DNA of 56,210 nucleotides from Pseudomonadota bacterium (GCA_029550345.1 JAKPHK010000026.1:1-56210), one strand, 5' to 3'. Counted from the stretch's first letter, positions 7,832-17,207 are shown. Translations and numbers: made by a program. The notes: generated by a model from the letters alone, not told the origin.

Positions 7832-8830
7832 ATGCAAATTCTTGTTACCGGCGCCGCCGGGTTCATCGGCCATGCCCTGTCCCGCGTCCTGCTGGCGCGC
7901 GGCGATATCGTGATCGGGGTCGATAACCTCAACGACTACTATCAGGTCAGCCTGAAGCGTGACCGGGTGGCAACGCTGGCCGAAGCGGGCGGCAACCGTT
8001 TTACCTTCCACCAGCTCGACTTCTCCGACATGGCCGCGCTGGAAGCCGCGCTGGAGGGAACCCAGATCGACCGGATCGTCCACCTCGGCGCCCAGGCCGG
8101 GGTACGCTATTCGCTTGAGAACCCTCACGCCTATGTCCAGTCAAACCTGGCCGGTCACGTCAACCTGCTCGAACTCGCGCGGCACCGTCAGGTTGAGCAC
8201 ATGGTCTATGCCTCAAGCTCGTCGGTCTATGGCGGCAATGCCAAGCTGCCGTTCGCGGTCGAGGACCGGGTTGATCACCCCGTCTCGCTTTATGCCGCGA
8301 CCAAGCGCGCGGACGAGCTGATGAGCGAAACCTACGCCCACCTGTTCCGCCTGCCGCTGACCGGGCTGCGCTTTTTCACCGTCTATGGTCCTTGGGGGCG
8401 GCCCGACATGATGCTGTGGAACTTCACCCGGCGGATCCTGGCAGGCGAACCGATCCCGGTGTTCAACCACGGCGATATGCAGCGCGATTTCACCCATATC
8501 GACGATATCATCGCCGGGGTTGTGGCCTGCCTCGATTCCCCGCCCGCCGATGACGGTGCGGAAAAGGCTGGCGGATCGGTCAAGCCCCACGCGCTCTACA
8601 ACATCGGCAACAACCGCAGCGAGCCGCTGATGAAGGTGATCGGCCTTCTGGAGGAAGCCTGCGGGCGCAAGGCCGAGATGCAGATGCTGCCGATGCAGCC
8701 CGGCGACGTCCACAAGACCTATGCCGACATCACCGCGATCAGCCGCGACCTGGGCTATGCCCCGACGACGGCGATCGAAGAAGGTGTCCCCAGCTTTGTG
8801 CGCTGGTACCGGGAATATCACGGGGTCTGA
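7832..8830 (+). CDS. UDP-glucuronate 4-epimerase-like NAD-dependent epimerase
   Basis: 332 residues, an extended short-chain dehydrogenase. TGAAGFIG (6-13) binds NAD. The catalytic pair is Tyr154 and Lys158 in YAATK, with SSSSVYG upstream. The [15 protein letters not shown] segment and [15 protein letters not shown] are characteristic of the UDP-glucuronate/UDP-GlcNAc 4-epimerase group that supplies galacturonate-type sugars for surface polysaccharide. The neighbouring wecBC supports nucleotide-sugar metabolism. Exact substrate is inferred from motif resemblance. Confidence 0.85.
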   Translation: MQILVTGAAGFIGHALSRVLLARGDIVIGVDNLNDYYQVSLKRDRVATLAEAGGNRFTFHQLDFSDMAALEAALEGTQIDRIVHLGAQAGVRYSLENPHAYVQSNLAGHVNLLELARHRQVEHMVYASSSSVYGGNAKLPFAVEDRVDHPVSLYAATKRADELMSETYAHLFRLPLTGLRFFTVYGPWGRPDMMLWNFTRRILAGEPIPVFNHGDMQRDFTHIDDIIAGVVACLDSPPADDGAEKAGGSVKPHALYNIGNNRSEPLMKVIGLLEEACGRKAEMQMLPMQPGDVHKTYADITAISRDLGYAPTTAIEEGVPSFVRWYREYHGV

Positions 8831-8868
8831 CCCTTGCCCCGCTGCGGTGCTTCGGCAATCACCGTGCC

Positions 8869-9423
8869 ATGGCGATTCTTTCAGACAAGTGGATTCGCGG
8901 CGAAGCCCGCCGTTCGGGAATGATCGAGCCGTTTGTTGAGCGGCAGCAGCGCGAAGGGTGCATTTCCTATGGCCTTTCGTCCTACGGCTATGACGCGCGG
9001 GTGGCGGACGAGTTCAAGATCTTCACCAATGTCCATTCGGCGGTGGTCGATCCCAAGAACTTTTCGAACAACAGCTTTGTCGATGTGCAGACCGATTGCT
9101 GCATCATCCCGCCCAATTCCTTCGCGCTGGCCCGGACGGTCGAATATTTCCGCATCCCGCGCGATGTGCTGGTGATCTGTCTGGGTAAGAGCACTTATGC
9201 CCGCTGCGGAATCATCGTCAACGTCACCCCGCTGGAACCGGAATGGGAAGGCCACGTGACGCTGGAATTTTCCAACACCACCCCGCTGCCCGCCAAGATC
9301 TATGCCAATGAAGGCGCCTGCCAGTTCCTGTTCCTGCAAGGGAACGAGCCGTGCGAAGTGTCCTATGGTGATCGCAGTGGCAAATACATGGGCCAGCGCG
9401 GCGTTACCCTGCCCCGACTGTGA
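8869..9423 (+). CDS. dcd: dCTP deaminase
   Basis: 184 residues. It deaminates dCTP to dUTP in pyrimidine deoxynucleotide synthesis. The trimeric dUTPase-like fold signature is clear: [11 protein letters not shown] near the N-terminus, [10 protein letters not shown], and [16 protein letters not shown]. The glutamate at about residue 133 in TLEF is the expected catalytic acid/base. The C-terminal [13 protein letters not shown] closes over the nucleotide. Length fits alphaproteobacterial Dcd. Confidence 0.95.
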   Translation: MAILSDKWIRGEARRSGMIEPFVERQQREGCISYGLSSYGYDARVADEFKIFTNVHSAVVDPKNFSNNSFVDVQTDCCIIPPNSFALARTVEYFRIPRDVLVICLGKSTYARCGIIVNVTPLEPEWEGHVTLEFSNTTPLPAKIYANEGACQFLFLQGNEPCEVSYGDRSGKYMGQRGVTLPRL

Positions 9424-9542
9424 TCGCGGGCAGGTACGCCCTTCCCCATGCCGTAGCGTCGGGCGAAACCCGTTTTACATCGCCACTGAAATGTGCAGTC
9501 TCTTGCCCTCAGGCCCGGTGAATCGGGCGCAGGAGAGAGAGC

Positions 9543-10721
9543 ATGACCGCCAAGGCAGAACGCCCGCATGACATCGTCGTCTATGGCGCAACCGGCTATA
9601 CCGGCCGCCTGGTCGCCGAATATCTGGCCCATCACTATCAGGGCAAAGGCCCGAAATGGGCGATGGCCGGGCGCAGCGCCGACAAGCTGGCCGAAGTTCG
9701 CGACCTGATCGGCGCGCCCGCCGATACGCCCCTGATCGTCGCCAATTCGGACGATCCGGCCAGCATGAAGGCCCTGGCGGAAAGTGCCAGGGTGATTGTC
9801 ACCACGGTCGGCCCCTATCAGCTTTATGGCGAACCACTGCTGGCGGCCTGCGTCGCGGCCGGGACCGACTATGCCGACCTGTGCGGAGAGCCGGGCTGGA
9901 TGCGCGAGATGATCGACAAATACGATGCCCAGGCCAAGGCATCGGGCGCGCGGATCTCGTTCTCGTCCGGGTTCGATTCGATCCCGTTCGACCTTGGGGT
10001 GCTGATGCTTCAGCAAGAGGCGGTGAAGCGTCACGGCAGCCCGGCGCCGCGGGTCAAGGGTCGGGTCCGGGCGATGCAGGGCACCTTCTCCGGCGGGACC
10101 GCCGCCAGCCTGACCGAGACGATGAAAGCGGTGGCGAAGAACCCGGCGCTGATCAAGGTGCTGCAAAGCCCGTTCGGGCTGACCCCCGGCTTCGAAGGTC
10201 CGTCCCAGCCGCTGGGGCTGGTGCCCGAATATGACGAGAGCGTCGGCAAATGGGCCGCGCCGTTCATCATGGCGACGATCAACACCAAGAACGTCCACCG
10301 CACCAATTTCCTGCTTGGCCACCGCTATGGCGCGGACTTCCGGTATGACGAGATGGTCCTGACCAGCCCGGGCGAAATCGGCGAGAAGGCCGCCCATGCC
10401 GTGGCGGAAATGCTCAAGAACCCGTTTGGCACAAAGCCGCCCAAGCCGGGCGAAGGGCCGAGCCCCGAAGAGCGTGAGAACGGCCACTATGATGTGCTGT
10501 TCATTGGCGAATGGCCCGATGGAAAAACGATCCGCTATGGCGTGAAAGGCCGGTATGATCCGGGCTATGGATCGACCAGCCGGATGATCGCAGAAACCGG
10601 CATTGCCCTGCTGGACTGCAAGGCCGCAGGCGGCATAGCCACCCCCGGCGCGCTGCTCGGCGAGGATCTGGTGCAGCGCCTGCGCGATCATGCCGAAATC
10701 AACTTTGCGGCGGAAGACTGA
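9543..10721 (+). CDS. Saccharopine dehydrogenase-like (trans-acting enoyl reductase type) oxidoreductase
   Basis: 392 residues; ATG preceded by a GGAGAGAGAG ribosome-binding site. The N-terminal VYGATGYTGRLVAEYL is a Rossmann motif typical of saccharopine-dehydrogenase-like proteins related to trans-acting enoyl reductases. VTTVGPYQLYGEPLLAAC and DYADLCGEPGWM are also conserved in that family. Bacterial members are annotated variously as enoyl reductases or lipid-modifying oxidoreductases, and the real substrate is unknown. The MFS gene follows within about 13-50 bases, so the two may share a transcript. Confidence 0.85.
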   Translation: MTAKAERPHDIVVYGATGYTGRLVAEYLAHHYQGKGPKWAMAGRSADKLAEVRDLIGAPADTPLIVANSDDPASMKALAESARVIVTTVGPYQLYGEPLLAACVAAGTDYADLCGEPGWMREMIDKYDAQAKASGARISFSSGFDSIPFDLGVLMLQQEAVKRHGSPAPRVKGRVRAMQGTFSGGTAASLTETMKAVAKNPALIKVLQSPFGLTPGFEGPSQPLGLVPEYDESVGKWAAPFIMATINTKNVHRTNFLLGHRYGADFRYDEMVLTSPGEIGEKAAHAVAEMLKNPFGTKPPKPGEGPSPEERENGHYDVLFIGEWPDGKTIRYGVKGRYDPGYGSTSRMIAETGIALLDCKAAGGIATPGALLGEDLVQRLRDHAEINFAAED

Positions 10722-10733
10722 CCATGGCCGACG

Positions 10734-12059
10734 GTGAACGGGCGGAACACGATTGCCCGGCAGGCTGATTTGAAGCTGCGCATTCCCGCTGACAGCGAAT
10801 GGCACCTGGGCTGGCGGATCGTGCTGGCCTGCGCGGTGGCGAACGGCACCGGGGTTTCGCTGCTGTTCTATTGCTTCAGCCTGTTCCTGATCCCGATGTC
10901 GCCAGAACTTGGCCTGACCCGGACCGATACCGGGCTGATCCAGTCGCTGATCGTCACGGCGGTGATCGGCGCTCCGGTGATCGGGCGGCTGACCGACCGG
11001 TTCGGCTTCCGCCCCGTATGGCTGGCCTGCACCCTGTCGATGATCGCGATCGGGCTGGCCCAGGCGCTGTGGGCCTACGACTTCTGGTCGATGGCGGCGA
11101 CGGTGGCGCTGGCCGGGTTCGTTGGCGGCGGCAGTTCATCGGTGGTGCTGACCCAGCCGGTCAACGCCCATTTCCGCAAGTACCGGGGCCGCGCTCTGGG
11201 AATGATCGGGGTCGGGGTTTCGCTGACCACGATCGTGGTGCCGCCGCTGTTGCAGATGGTGATCGCCGAAAGCTGGCGCTGGGGCTTTCTGACCCTGGCG
11301 GCGATTTCAGGACTGATCGGCCTTCCGGCAGTGCTGCTGCTGATGCCGCGCCAGGCCGGGGCTCGCCCTGTTTCGGCCCGGCCCGGACCCATGCCGCATG
11401 ACTGGTCGTTCGTGCGAGAGCGAGATTTCTGGCTGCTATCGGGCGGCAACATGATCGCCGGGATCACCACCGGCGGCGCGGTAAGCCAGCTGGCCCCGAT
11501 GGTTGCCGAACACGGCCTCAGCCCGCTGGCCGTGGGGCTGGGTGTGTCCTTCTTTGCGGCAGGGCAGTTACTGGGCAAGCTGGGCGGCGGGTTCCTGCTC
11601 GATCGCTTCGATCCGCGGCGAATGGCGATCCTGATGACGCTGATCCCGGGTCTTGGCTTTCTGGCCTTTACCCAGGCCGACCCGGGAATGATGGCGCTGG
11701 TCCTGGCCGCCTGCGCGATGATTGGCGCGCTGAGCGGGGCCGACGTGGACATCTATGCCTATTTCGTCGCCCGGCGGTTCGGCTTTGAGCGTTATGGCGC
11801 GGTGTTCGGCGCGCTGCACGGCCTTGGCTGGATCGGAACCGTCGCCGGGATCACCCTGTTCAGCCGTTCGTTCACCCAGTTCGGCAGCTATGCCCCGGCC
11901 CAGTTCGCGGCGATCGGCCTGTTGATCGGCGCAGCCATGCTACTTTCACCGGTCCGCCTTCCGCGGCAGAAGGCCGGCGGCGGTGATCTCGGCACAGGCT
12001 CTGGCCCGGTCCTCACCAATCCCCAGGCCGCACAGCCCCAGAACCAGCATCTCGGCTAG
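10734..12059 (+). CDS. Major facilitator superfamily transporter
   Basis: Up to 441 residues with about 12 hydrophobic segments. The loop 2-3 signature GRLTDRFGFRPVW and the later LLDRFDPRRMAI identify an MFS carrier, of the kind often annotated as monocarboxylate/oxalate-type. The start is uncertain: GTG 10734 has poor spacing to a ribosome-binding site, while TTG 10770 has GGCAGG a few bases upstream. A 14-codon reading frame (10724-10768) sits between the upstream stop and that TTG. The last 114 bases overlap the convergent tetR gene. Substrate unknown; the neighbouring catabolic cluster makes an organic acid plausible. Confidence 0.85.
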   Translation: MNGRNTIARQADLKLRIPADSEWHLGWRIVLACAVANGTGVSLLFYCFSLFLIPMSPELGLTRTDTGLIQSLIVTAVIGAPVIGRLTDRFGFRPVWLACTLSMIAIGLAQALWAYDFWSMAATVALAGFVGGGSSSVVLTQPVNAHFRKYRGRALGMIGVGVSLTTIVVPPLLQMVIAESWRWGFLTLAAISGLIGLPAVLLLMPRQAGARPVSARPGPMPHDWSFVRERDFWLLSGGNMIAGITTGGAVSQLAPMVAEHGLSPLAVGLGVSFFAAGQLLGKLGGGFLLDRFDPRRMAILMTLIPGLGFLAFTQADPGMMALVLAACAMIGALSGADVDIYAYFVARRFGFERYGAVFGALHGLGWIGTVAGITLFSRSFTQFGSYAPAQFAAIGLLIGAAMLLSPVRLPRQKAGGGDLGTGSGPVLTNPQAAQPQNQHLG

Positions 12060-12599
12060 ACGCTGGGCCGCATCAGCCCGGCTTGGGCGCCGTTCTATCA
12101 CATTGAGCTGCGCGATCTGGCACAGGCCAAGCCAGAATCGGACCCCGCTCCGCTCGGCCTCCGGGCGGGCCAGACCGGCGGCGATCAACGCGACGATATC
12201 GGCCCTGATCCCCTGGTTCAGATGATGGCCCTGCCCGGTTGACAGTTCCAGTCCGCGCAGCATCACTATCGCCCGCTCGCGCTCGTCCAGAGCAAATGCC
12301 ACCGCCTCGCGCATCCCGCCAGCCAACCGGGCGACGGGATCTGAAACGCCGGCATTCGCCGTGCCAACCCGGTCCTCCAGCTCCAGCCGCACTGCCTCGC
12401 CAATCGCGCCGGCAAAGCCCTGCTTGTCCGTGAAGTGGTTGAAAAAACTTCCCTTGGCCACCCCGGCGCGGGCCACAATATCGTCGATCGCGATTGCATC
12501 GATCGGCCGCTCGGCCAGCAGTTCAAAGCCTGCTTCGAGCAAGGCCGCCCGCGTTCTGGCGGCACGCGGATTGAGCGGGAGAGAAGCAAGACCGGCCAT
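11946..12599 (-). CDS. TetR family transcriptional repressor
   Basis: 217 residues. The N-terminal helix-turn-helix is evident: RTRAALLEAGFELLAE, then IDDIVARAGVAKGSFFNHFTDK (about residues 15-60). The C-terminal part is an all-helical ligand domain. It is divergent from the extradiol dioxygenase operon, and two TTGAC-N6-GTCAA palindromes lie in the 89-base gap. The simple reading is that it represses both itself and the operon until an aromatic ligand or pathway intermediate binds. Its 3' end overlaps the MFS gene on the opposite strand by 114 bases. Confidence 0.93.
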   Translation of the reverse strand: MAGLASLPLNPRAARTRAALLEAGFELLAERPIDAIAIDDIVARAGVAKGSFFNHFTDKQGFAGAIGEAVRLELEDRVGTANAGVSDPVARLAGGMREAVAFALDERERAIVMLRGLELSTGQGHHLNQGIRADIVALIAAGLARPEAERSGVRFWLGLCQIAQLNVIERRPSRADAAQRLAEMLVLGLCGLGIGEDRARACAEITAAGLLPRKADR

Positions 12600-12617
12600 G
12601 CCCGCTTATTGCCTTAC

Positions 12618-12633
12618 TTGACTGATTGGTCAA
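12618..12633. promoter_or_regulatory. TetR operator candidate 1
   Basis: TTGAC-TGATTG-GTCAA, a perfect 5-base inverted repeat around a 6-base core. It lies 19 bases upstream of the tetR start. Together with the similar site 26 bases away, it fits binding of two repressor dimers. Confidence 0.7.
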
Positions 12634-12642
12634 TTCGGCATA

Positions 12643-12660
12643 CTTGACCATTTAGTCAAG
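12643..12660. promoter_or_regulatory. TetR operator candidate 2
   Basis: CTTGAC-CATTTA-GTCAAG, a perfect 6-base inverted repeat with the same TTGAC/GTCAA arms and spacer length as site 1, centred 26 bases from it. It lies 28 bases upstream of the dioxygenase ATG, so occupancy would block that promoter. Confidence 0.7.
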
Positions 12661-12688
12661 AACGAATCATCGGGAGAGGGCGCAGATC

Positions 12689-13708
12689 ATGAGCGTGATC
12701 CGCATCGAAGACATTGCCCATGTCCGCTATGCCGCGCCTGATCTGGCTGCAATGCGCGCCTTTCTGGACGATTTCGGCATGGATACCTTCGAGAGCGGCG
12801 GTCGGCTCTATGGCAAGGGCAGCGATGGTCGCCCCTTTGTCCACGTCACCGAACCGGGCGAACCGCGCTTTCTGGCCGTGGGGCTTCGGGCCGAAACGCT
12901 TGCCGACCTTGAACGGCTGGCCGAACACGAAGGGCGATCCCTTGAGGATCTTGCGGAGCCCGGCGGCGGCAAGATCCTGCGGCTTACCGATCCCGACGGC
13001 TATGGGGTCGAGGTGGTGGCAGGTCAGGCCAAGGACAACCCCGGCGCCTGCCCGGCCGACCTTCCGCGCAACAGTGCCGCCGCCAGGCCGCGACTGCGCG
13101 CGCCCGTCCGGCTCGATCCGGCGCCATCCCATGTCAGGCGGATCGGCCATGCCGTTCTCAAGGTCCGTGATTTCCGTGCATCGGAAAAATGGTACAAGGA
13201 CCGCTTCGGATTCCTGACCTCCGATCAGGTTGAGGCGGCCGAAAATGTCCCACTTGGCGCATTCATGCGCTGTGACCGGGGCAGCAGACCAGCCGATCAC
13301 CACACGCTGTTCCTGGCCCAGCTGCCGGGTGAGCCGGGCATCCTGCACGCCGCCTTCGAGGTATTGAACCTTGATGACCTGATGCTGGGTCATCAGCACC
13401 TCAAACGGAAAAAGCGTGATGCCGCCTGGGGTGTCGGGCGCCATATCATGGGCAGCCAGATTTTCGATTACTGGCGCGACCCCTTCGGCAACGAGCTGGA
13501 GCACTGGACCGACGGCGATCTGTTCACCGCCGATGATCCGCCCAGCATCATGCCGATGCGCGCGCTGCTCGACGTCCAGTGGGGGGCGCCGCACCCCATG
13601 TTCGCGGGCAAGCTGGCGCCGCCACCGGGCCTGATTTCGTTCATCACCGCGCTGCAACTGCGTGTGAAACGCCTGTTCCAACGCACTTCGAAGGAGTCCC
13701 TCGCATGA
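12689..13708 (+). CDS. VOC-family extradiol ring-cleavage dioxygenase
   Basis: 339 residues in two VOC (glyoxalase-fold) domains, about 8-112 and 151-275. The catalytic C-terminal domain shows the iron triad of type I extradiol dioxygenases: His154 (IGHAVLKV), His220 (ILHAAFEV) and Glu271 (DPFGNELEHW). His204/205 and Tyr261 sit where the second-sphere acid/base residues are expected. It would cleave a catechol next to the two hydroxyls. It heads an operon: ATGA overlap with the FAH hydrolase, and a hydroxylase downstream. The aromatic substrate is not determined. The C-terminal extension beyond residue 290 is basic. Confidence 0.88.
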   Translation: MSVIRIEDIAHVRYAAPDLAAMRAFLDDFGMDTFESGGRLYGKGSDGRPFVHVTEPGEPRFLAVGLRAETLADLERLAEHEGRSLEDLAEPGGGKILRLTDPDGYGVEVVAGQAKDNPGACPADLPRNSAAARPRLRAPVRLDPAPSHVRRIGHAVLKVRDFRASEKWYKDRFGFLTSDQVEAAENVPLGAFMRCDRGSRPADHHTLFLAQLPGEPGILHAAFEVLNLDDLMLGHQHLKRKKRDAAWGVGRHIMGSQIFDYWRDPFGNELEHWTDGDLFTADDPPSIMPMRALLDVQWGAPHPMFAGKLAPPPGLISFITALQLRVKRLFQRTSKESLA

Positions 13709-14544
13709 AGCTGTGCAGCTACACCGCCCAAGGTCAGACCCGCACCGGCATCGTGGTTGATGGCAGCGTGATCGATACCGGTGTGCCCGGCACCATGATT
13801 GACCTGATCCGCGACTGGGATGCCCTGAAGCCGCAGCTTGAGGCCAAGGCGGCAAACGGAGGCGGCGTTCCGCTGACCTCGGTCAAGCTGGAAGCGCCGG
13901 TGCAGCGCCCGGGCAAGATCTTCGCGATCGGCCTCAACTATGCCGATCACATTGCGGAATCCAAGATGGGCACGCCCGAAAAGCAGGTCTGGTTCACCAA
14001 GGCCCAGACCAGCGTCAACGGTCCCTATGATCCGATCATGATCGCTCGCGGCGCAGTGACCAACGATTACGAAGCCGAACTGGTTGCCGTGATCGGCCAG
14101 GGCGGACGGCACGTTGTCGCAAGCGACGCGCCCGCAGCGGTGTTCGGCTATATGGTCGGCAATGACGTCACCGAACGGATGGCCCAGCACGCTACCCCGC
14201 AATGGTCGTTCGGCAAGAGTTTCGACACCCATGCCCCGATGGGCCCGTGGATCGTCACCGCGGATGAACTGGGCGATCCGCACACCCTGGGAATCCGGTG
14301 TTTCGTCAACGGAGAAAAGCGCCAGGATTCGAACACCTGCCACCTTGTGTTCAACATCTGGGAGCAGGTCGAGCACCTCTCCAAGGGCATGACCCTTGAA
14401 CCGGGCGACTGCCTGTTCACCGGCACCCCCGGCGGAGTCGGGGCGGCGATGGACCCGCGCCGCTTTCTCAAGGCCGGTGACGTTCTGCGAACCGAGATCG
14501 ACAGGCTCGGCCATATCGAAGGCGTGATGGTTCAGGAGGACTGA
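13705..14544 (+). CDS. Fumarylacetoacetate hydrolase family protein
   Basis: 279 residues, starting in an ATGA overlap with the dioxygenase; AAGGAG lies at 13691-13696. The FAH fold is shown by GLNYADHIAES, the metal-binding EAE pair (Glu123, Glu125) and Asp154 in GNDVTER, followed by KSFDTHAPMGPW and FTGTPGGVG. Members hydrolyse C-C bonds of oxo-acids or act as hydratases/decarboxylases. In this operon it would act on the ring-cleavage product. A 2-oxo-hydroxy-diene acid hydrolase is plausible, but unproven. Confidence 0.9.
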   Translation: MKLCSYTAQGQTRTGIVVDGSVIDTGVPGTMIDLIRDWDALKPQLEAKAANGGGVPLTSVKLEAPVQRPGKIFAIGLNYADHIAESKMGTPEKQVWFTKAQTSVNGPYDPIMIARGAVTNDYEAELVAVIGQGGRHVVASDAPAAVFGYMVGNDVTERMAQHATPQWSFGKSFDTHAPMGPWIVTADELGDPHTLGIRCFVNGEKRQDSNTCHLVFNIWEQVEHLSKGMTLEPGDCLFTGTPGGVGAAMDPRRFLKAGDVLRTEIDRLGHIEGVMVQED

Positions 14545-14548
14545 TCCC

Positions 14549-15985
14549 GTGCCGGATCGTTTCGATTGCGATGTGCTGATTGCCGGGGGCGGACCGACCG
14601 GCGTTACCCTGGCGCTGCTTCTGGCGAAGGCCGGGGTCAAGGTCATCGTCGCGGAAAAGGAAGCGGACATCTATCCGTTGCCGCGGGCCGCGCATCTTGA
14701 TCACGAAGCGATGCGGATCCTTCAGGCCGCAGGAGTCGCCGATGCCGTGGCCGCGACCTGCCGCCGCGCCGATCGATATGACTTTCTGACTGCCAGTGGT
14801 GAGGTTCTGCTGCGGTTCGAAGGGGCAGAGCGGATCGGCCCGGGCGGCTGGCCCGGCGGCAACATGATCCATCAACCCAGCGTAGAGGCTGCGCTGCGCG
14901 AAGAGCTGAAGCAGACGGCGGGAGATGTCCTCCACACCCGCTGGGAATTGGTCGGGTTCGACGACAGCGCCGAGGCGGTAACCGCCCGGATCGCCACGCC
15001 GCACGGTGAGCGCCAGCTGCGCGCCCGCTTTCTGGTCGGAGCCGACGGCGCCCGCAGTCCGGTCCGCGAAGCCTGCGGGATCGTGTTCGACGATCTGGGT
15101 TTCGAAGAGCCGTGGCTGGTGATCGATACGATCGTCTTGGACCAGTCGCGATTGCCAGAGGCCAACCTCCAGATCTGCGATCCGGCGCGGCCGACCACCT
15201 GCATCCTGATGGGCGAAGGGCGGTACCGCTGGGAGTTTATGCTGATGCCCGGCGAAACCGCCGAAGCAATCAGCAGCCGGGAAAGCATCGAACGCCTGCT
15301 TGATTCCTGGAATGTCAAAGGCGCGGTCACCCTGGAGCGTCACGCGGTCTATACCTTCAAGGCGCGGATCGCAGCCGAGTGGCGCAAGGGCCGCGTTCTG
15401 CTGGCGGGCGATGCCGCCCACCAGACCCCGCCCTTCGCCGGTCAAGGGATGTGTTCGGGGCTGCGCGATGCCGCCAATCTGGCCTGGAAACTGGCGGCTG
15501 TGCTGAACGGCGCGCCCGCCTCGTTGCTTGACAGCTATCAGACCGAACGCGGCCCCAACCTGCGGGCAACGATCGACATGGCGATAATGATGGGGCGCAC
15601 CGTCTGCATCACCGATGCCGATGCCGCGGCCGCCCGCGATGCACAAATGCTGGCAGCCCGAAGTGCGGGACGCTCGCCCGACGGCAACATGGCCTTCCCG
15701 CCGATATCCGCGGGCGCGATTCTGGCCGGAACCCCCCTGGCAGGCAGCTATTTCCCGCAGCCGCGGGCAGCGGGCAAGCGGCTCGACGATGTGCTGGGTC
15801 CTGGCCACTGGCTGCTGCGCCGTGACGAGCTGGAGCAGGCCGATCTTGCGCCCTTCGCGTCACAACTGAAGCACTGGTTCGATGCGGCAAATGCAGAGGC
15901 AGTGCTGGTCCGGCCCGATCGCCATGTCTTCGGCACCGGCGATCCGGCCATGCTGGCGGAAGAATGGGCGGCATTGCTGGCTTGA
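14549..15985 (+). CDS. FAD-dependent aromatic monooxygenase (MhpA/PheA-like)
   Basis: 478 residues from GTG 14549, 4 bases after the FAH gene. Class A flavoprotein hydroxylase motifs appear in order: GGGPTG (13-18) for FAD, the DG motif GADGARSPVR, and GDAAHQTPPFAGQGMCSGLRDA, which binds the FAD ribityl chain. It would use NAD(P)H and O2 to hydroxylate a phenolic ring, making the catechol for the dioxygenase upstream. It is shorter than MhpA-type enzymes, with a reduced C-terminal domain. It most resembles 3-(3-hydroxyphenyl)propionate hydroxylases by motif, which does not fix the substrate. Confidence 0.9.
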   Translation: MPDRFDCDVLIAGGGPTGVTLALLLAKAGVKVIVAEKEADIYPLPRAAHLDHEAMRILQAAGVADAVAATCRRADRYDFLTASGEVLLRFEGAERIGPGGWPGGNMIHQPSVEAALREELKQTAGDVLHTRWELVGFDDSAEAVTARIATPHGERQLRARFLVGADGARSPVREACGIVFDDLGFEEPWLVIDTIVLDQSRLPEANLQICDPARPTTCILMGEGRYRWEFMLMPGETAEAISSRESIERLLDSWNVKGAVTLERHAVYTFKARIAAEWRKGRVLLAGDAAHQTPPFAGQGMCSGLRDAANLAWKLAAVLNGAPASLLDSYQTERGPNLRATIDMAIMMGRTVCITDADAAAARDAQMLAARSAGRSPDGNMAFPPISAGAILAGTPLAGSYFPQPRAAGKRLDDVLGPGHWLLRRDELEQADLAPFASQLKHWFDAANAEAVLVRPDRHVFGTGDPAMLAEEWAALLA

Positions 15986-16009
15986 CCGGCAGCGGCTAGG
16001 CTGGAGCCC

Positions 16010-17173
16010 ATGACCAGCCTGTCCGAGCGCCTTTCGGGACCTTCCGGCACCACCATCTTCGAAGTGATGTCGGGGCTTGCCCGCGATCTGGGCGCAGTCA
16101 ATCTGGGGCAGGGCTTCCCCGACATGGATGAGCCGGAGGAGCTGATCGCCGCGGCCCGGCGGGCACTGGGCGCGCATTCAAACCAGTATCCGCCAATGCG
16201 CGGACTGCCCGAACTGCGCGGCGCGATCGCCGGATACTATGGCCGCGAACAGGGCCTGAGCATCGACCCCGCCGAGATCGTCGTCACCTCCGGCGCGACC
16301 GAGGCGCTGGCGGCCAGCCTGTTGGCGCTGGTCCGCCCGGGGGACGAGGTGATCCTCGTTCAGCCGCTTTACGATGCCTATCTGCCGCTGGTGCAATGGG
16401 CCGGGGGGACGGCCCGCTTCGTCAGCCTGAAACCGCCGCACTGGACGCTGCCGCTTGATGAACTGGCCGCCGCAATCGGCCCCGGGACGCGCGGAATCGT
16501 GCTGAACACCCCCAACAACCCGACCGGAACCATGTTGACCCGGGCAGAGCTGGAAGCGGTCGGCGCACTCGCCGAGGCGCATGATCTGTGGGTGGTCTGC
16601 GACGAGGTCTGGGAGGGGATGGTGTTTGACGATACCCACCATGTCTCGCCGCTTTCGATCCCCGCACTGACCCAGCGCACGGTCAAGATCGGTTCGGCCG
16701 GCAAGATCTTTTCGATGACCGGGTGGAAGATTGGCTGGGCAATCGCCGCCCCGGCCCTCGCCTCGGCCATCGCCGGAAAGCACCAGTTCCTGACCTTCAC
16801 CACCGCCACCCCGCTGCAATGGGCCGTGGCCGAGGCGCTGGCCCTGCCGCCGGACTGGCACGCCGCGCACCGGGCGCGCTATGCCCAGGCGAAGGCCAGG
16901 CTGGTCGGGGGCCTGACCAGGGCCGGGTTCGCCGTGCTGCCCGCCAGCGGCACCTGGTTCGTCACCGTCGATCTTGCCGCCTCGGGTCTGCCCACCGACG
17001 ATGCCGTGCTGGCCGAACGGCTGATCCGCGAAGCCGGGGTCGCCTCGATCCCGGTTTCGGCCTTTTATGCAGCGGCGGCGGAAACCGGGTTTCTGCGGCT
17101 GTGCTTCGCCAAGCGGGATGCCACGCTCGATCTGGCGGTGGAGCGGCTGGCCCGCAGCCGTCTGACGGGTTAG
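16010..17173 (+). CDS. Class I/II PLP-dependent aminotransferase
   Basis: 387 residues, cytosolic. The fold type I pattern is complete: NLGQGFPDM near the N-terminus, TSGATEAL, NTPNNPTG (166-173), CDEVWEG, and the PLP lysine Lys232 in SAGKIFSMTGWKIGW. The GQGFPD/KIFSMTGWKIGW combination is typical of the methionine/kynurenine aminotransferase-like (YbdL) group. It begins 24 bases after the monooxygenase and may share that transcript, although its link to the aromatic pathway is unclear. Confidence 0.88.
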   Translation: MTSLSERLSGPSGTTIFEVMSGLARDLGAVNLGQGFPDMDEPEELIAAARRALGAHSNQYPPMRGLPELRGAIAGYYGREQGLSIDPAEIVVTSGATEALAASLLALVRPGDEVILVQPLYDAYLPLVQWAGGTARFVSLKPPHWTLPLDELAAAIGPGTRGIVLNTPNNPTGTMLTRAELEAVGALAEAHDLWVVCDEVWEGMVFDDTHHVSPLSIPALTQRTVKIGSAGKIFSMTGWKIGWAIAAPALASAIAGKHQFLTFTTATPLQWAVAEALALPPDWHAAHRARYAQAKARLVGGLTRAGFAVLPASGTWFVTVDLAASGLPTDDAVLAERLIREAGVASIPVSAFYAAAAETGFLRLCFAKRDATLDLAVERLARSRLTG

Positions 17174-17207
17174 GCTGTATCGACATTCAGCTGACGCAGG
17201 ACTTGCC

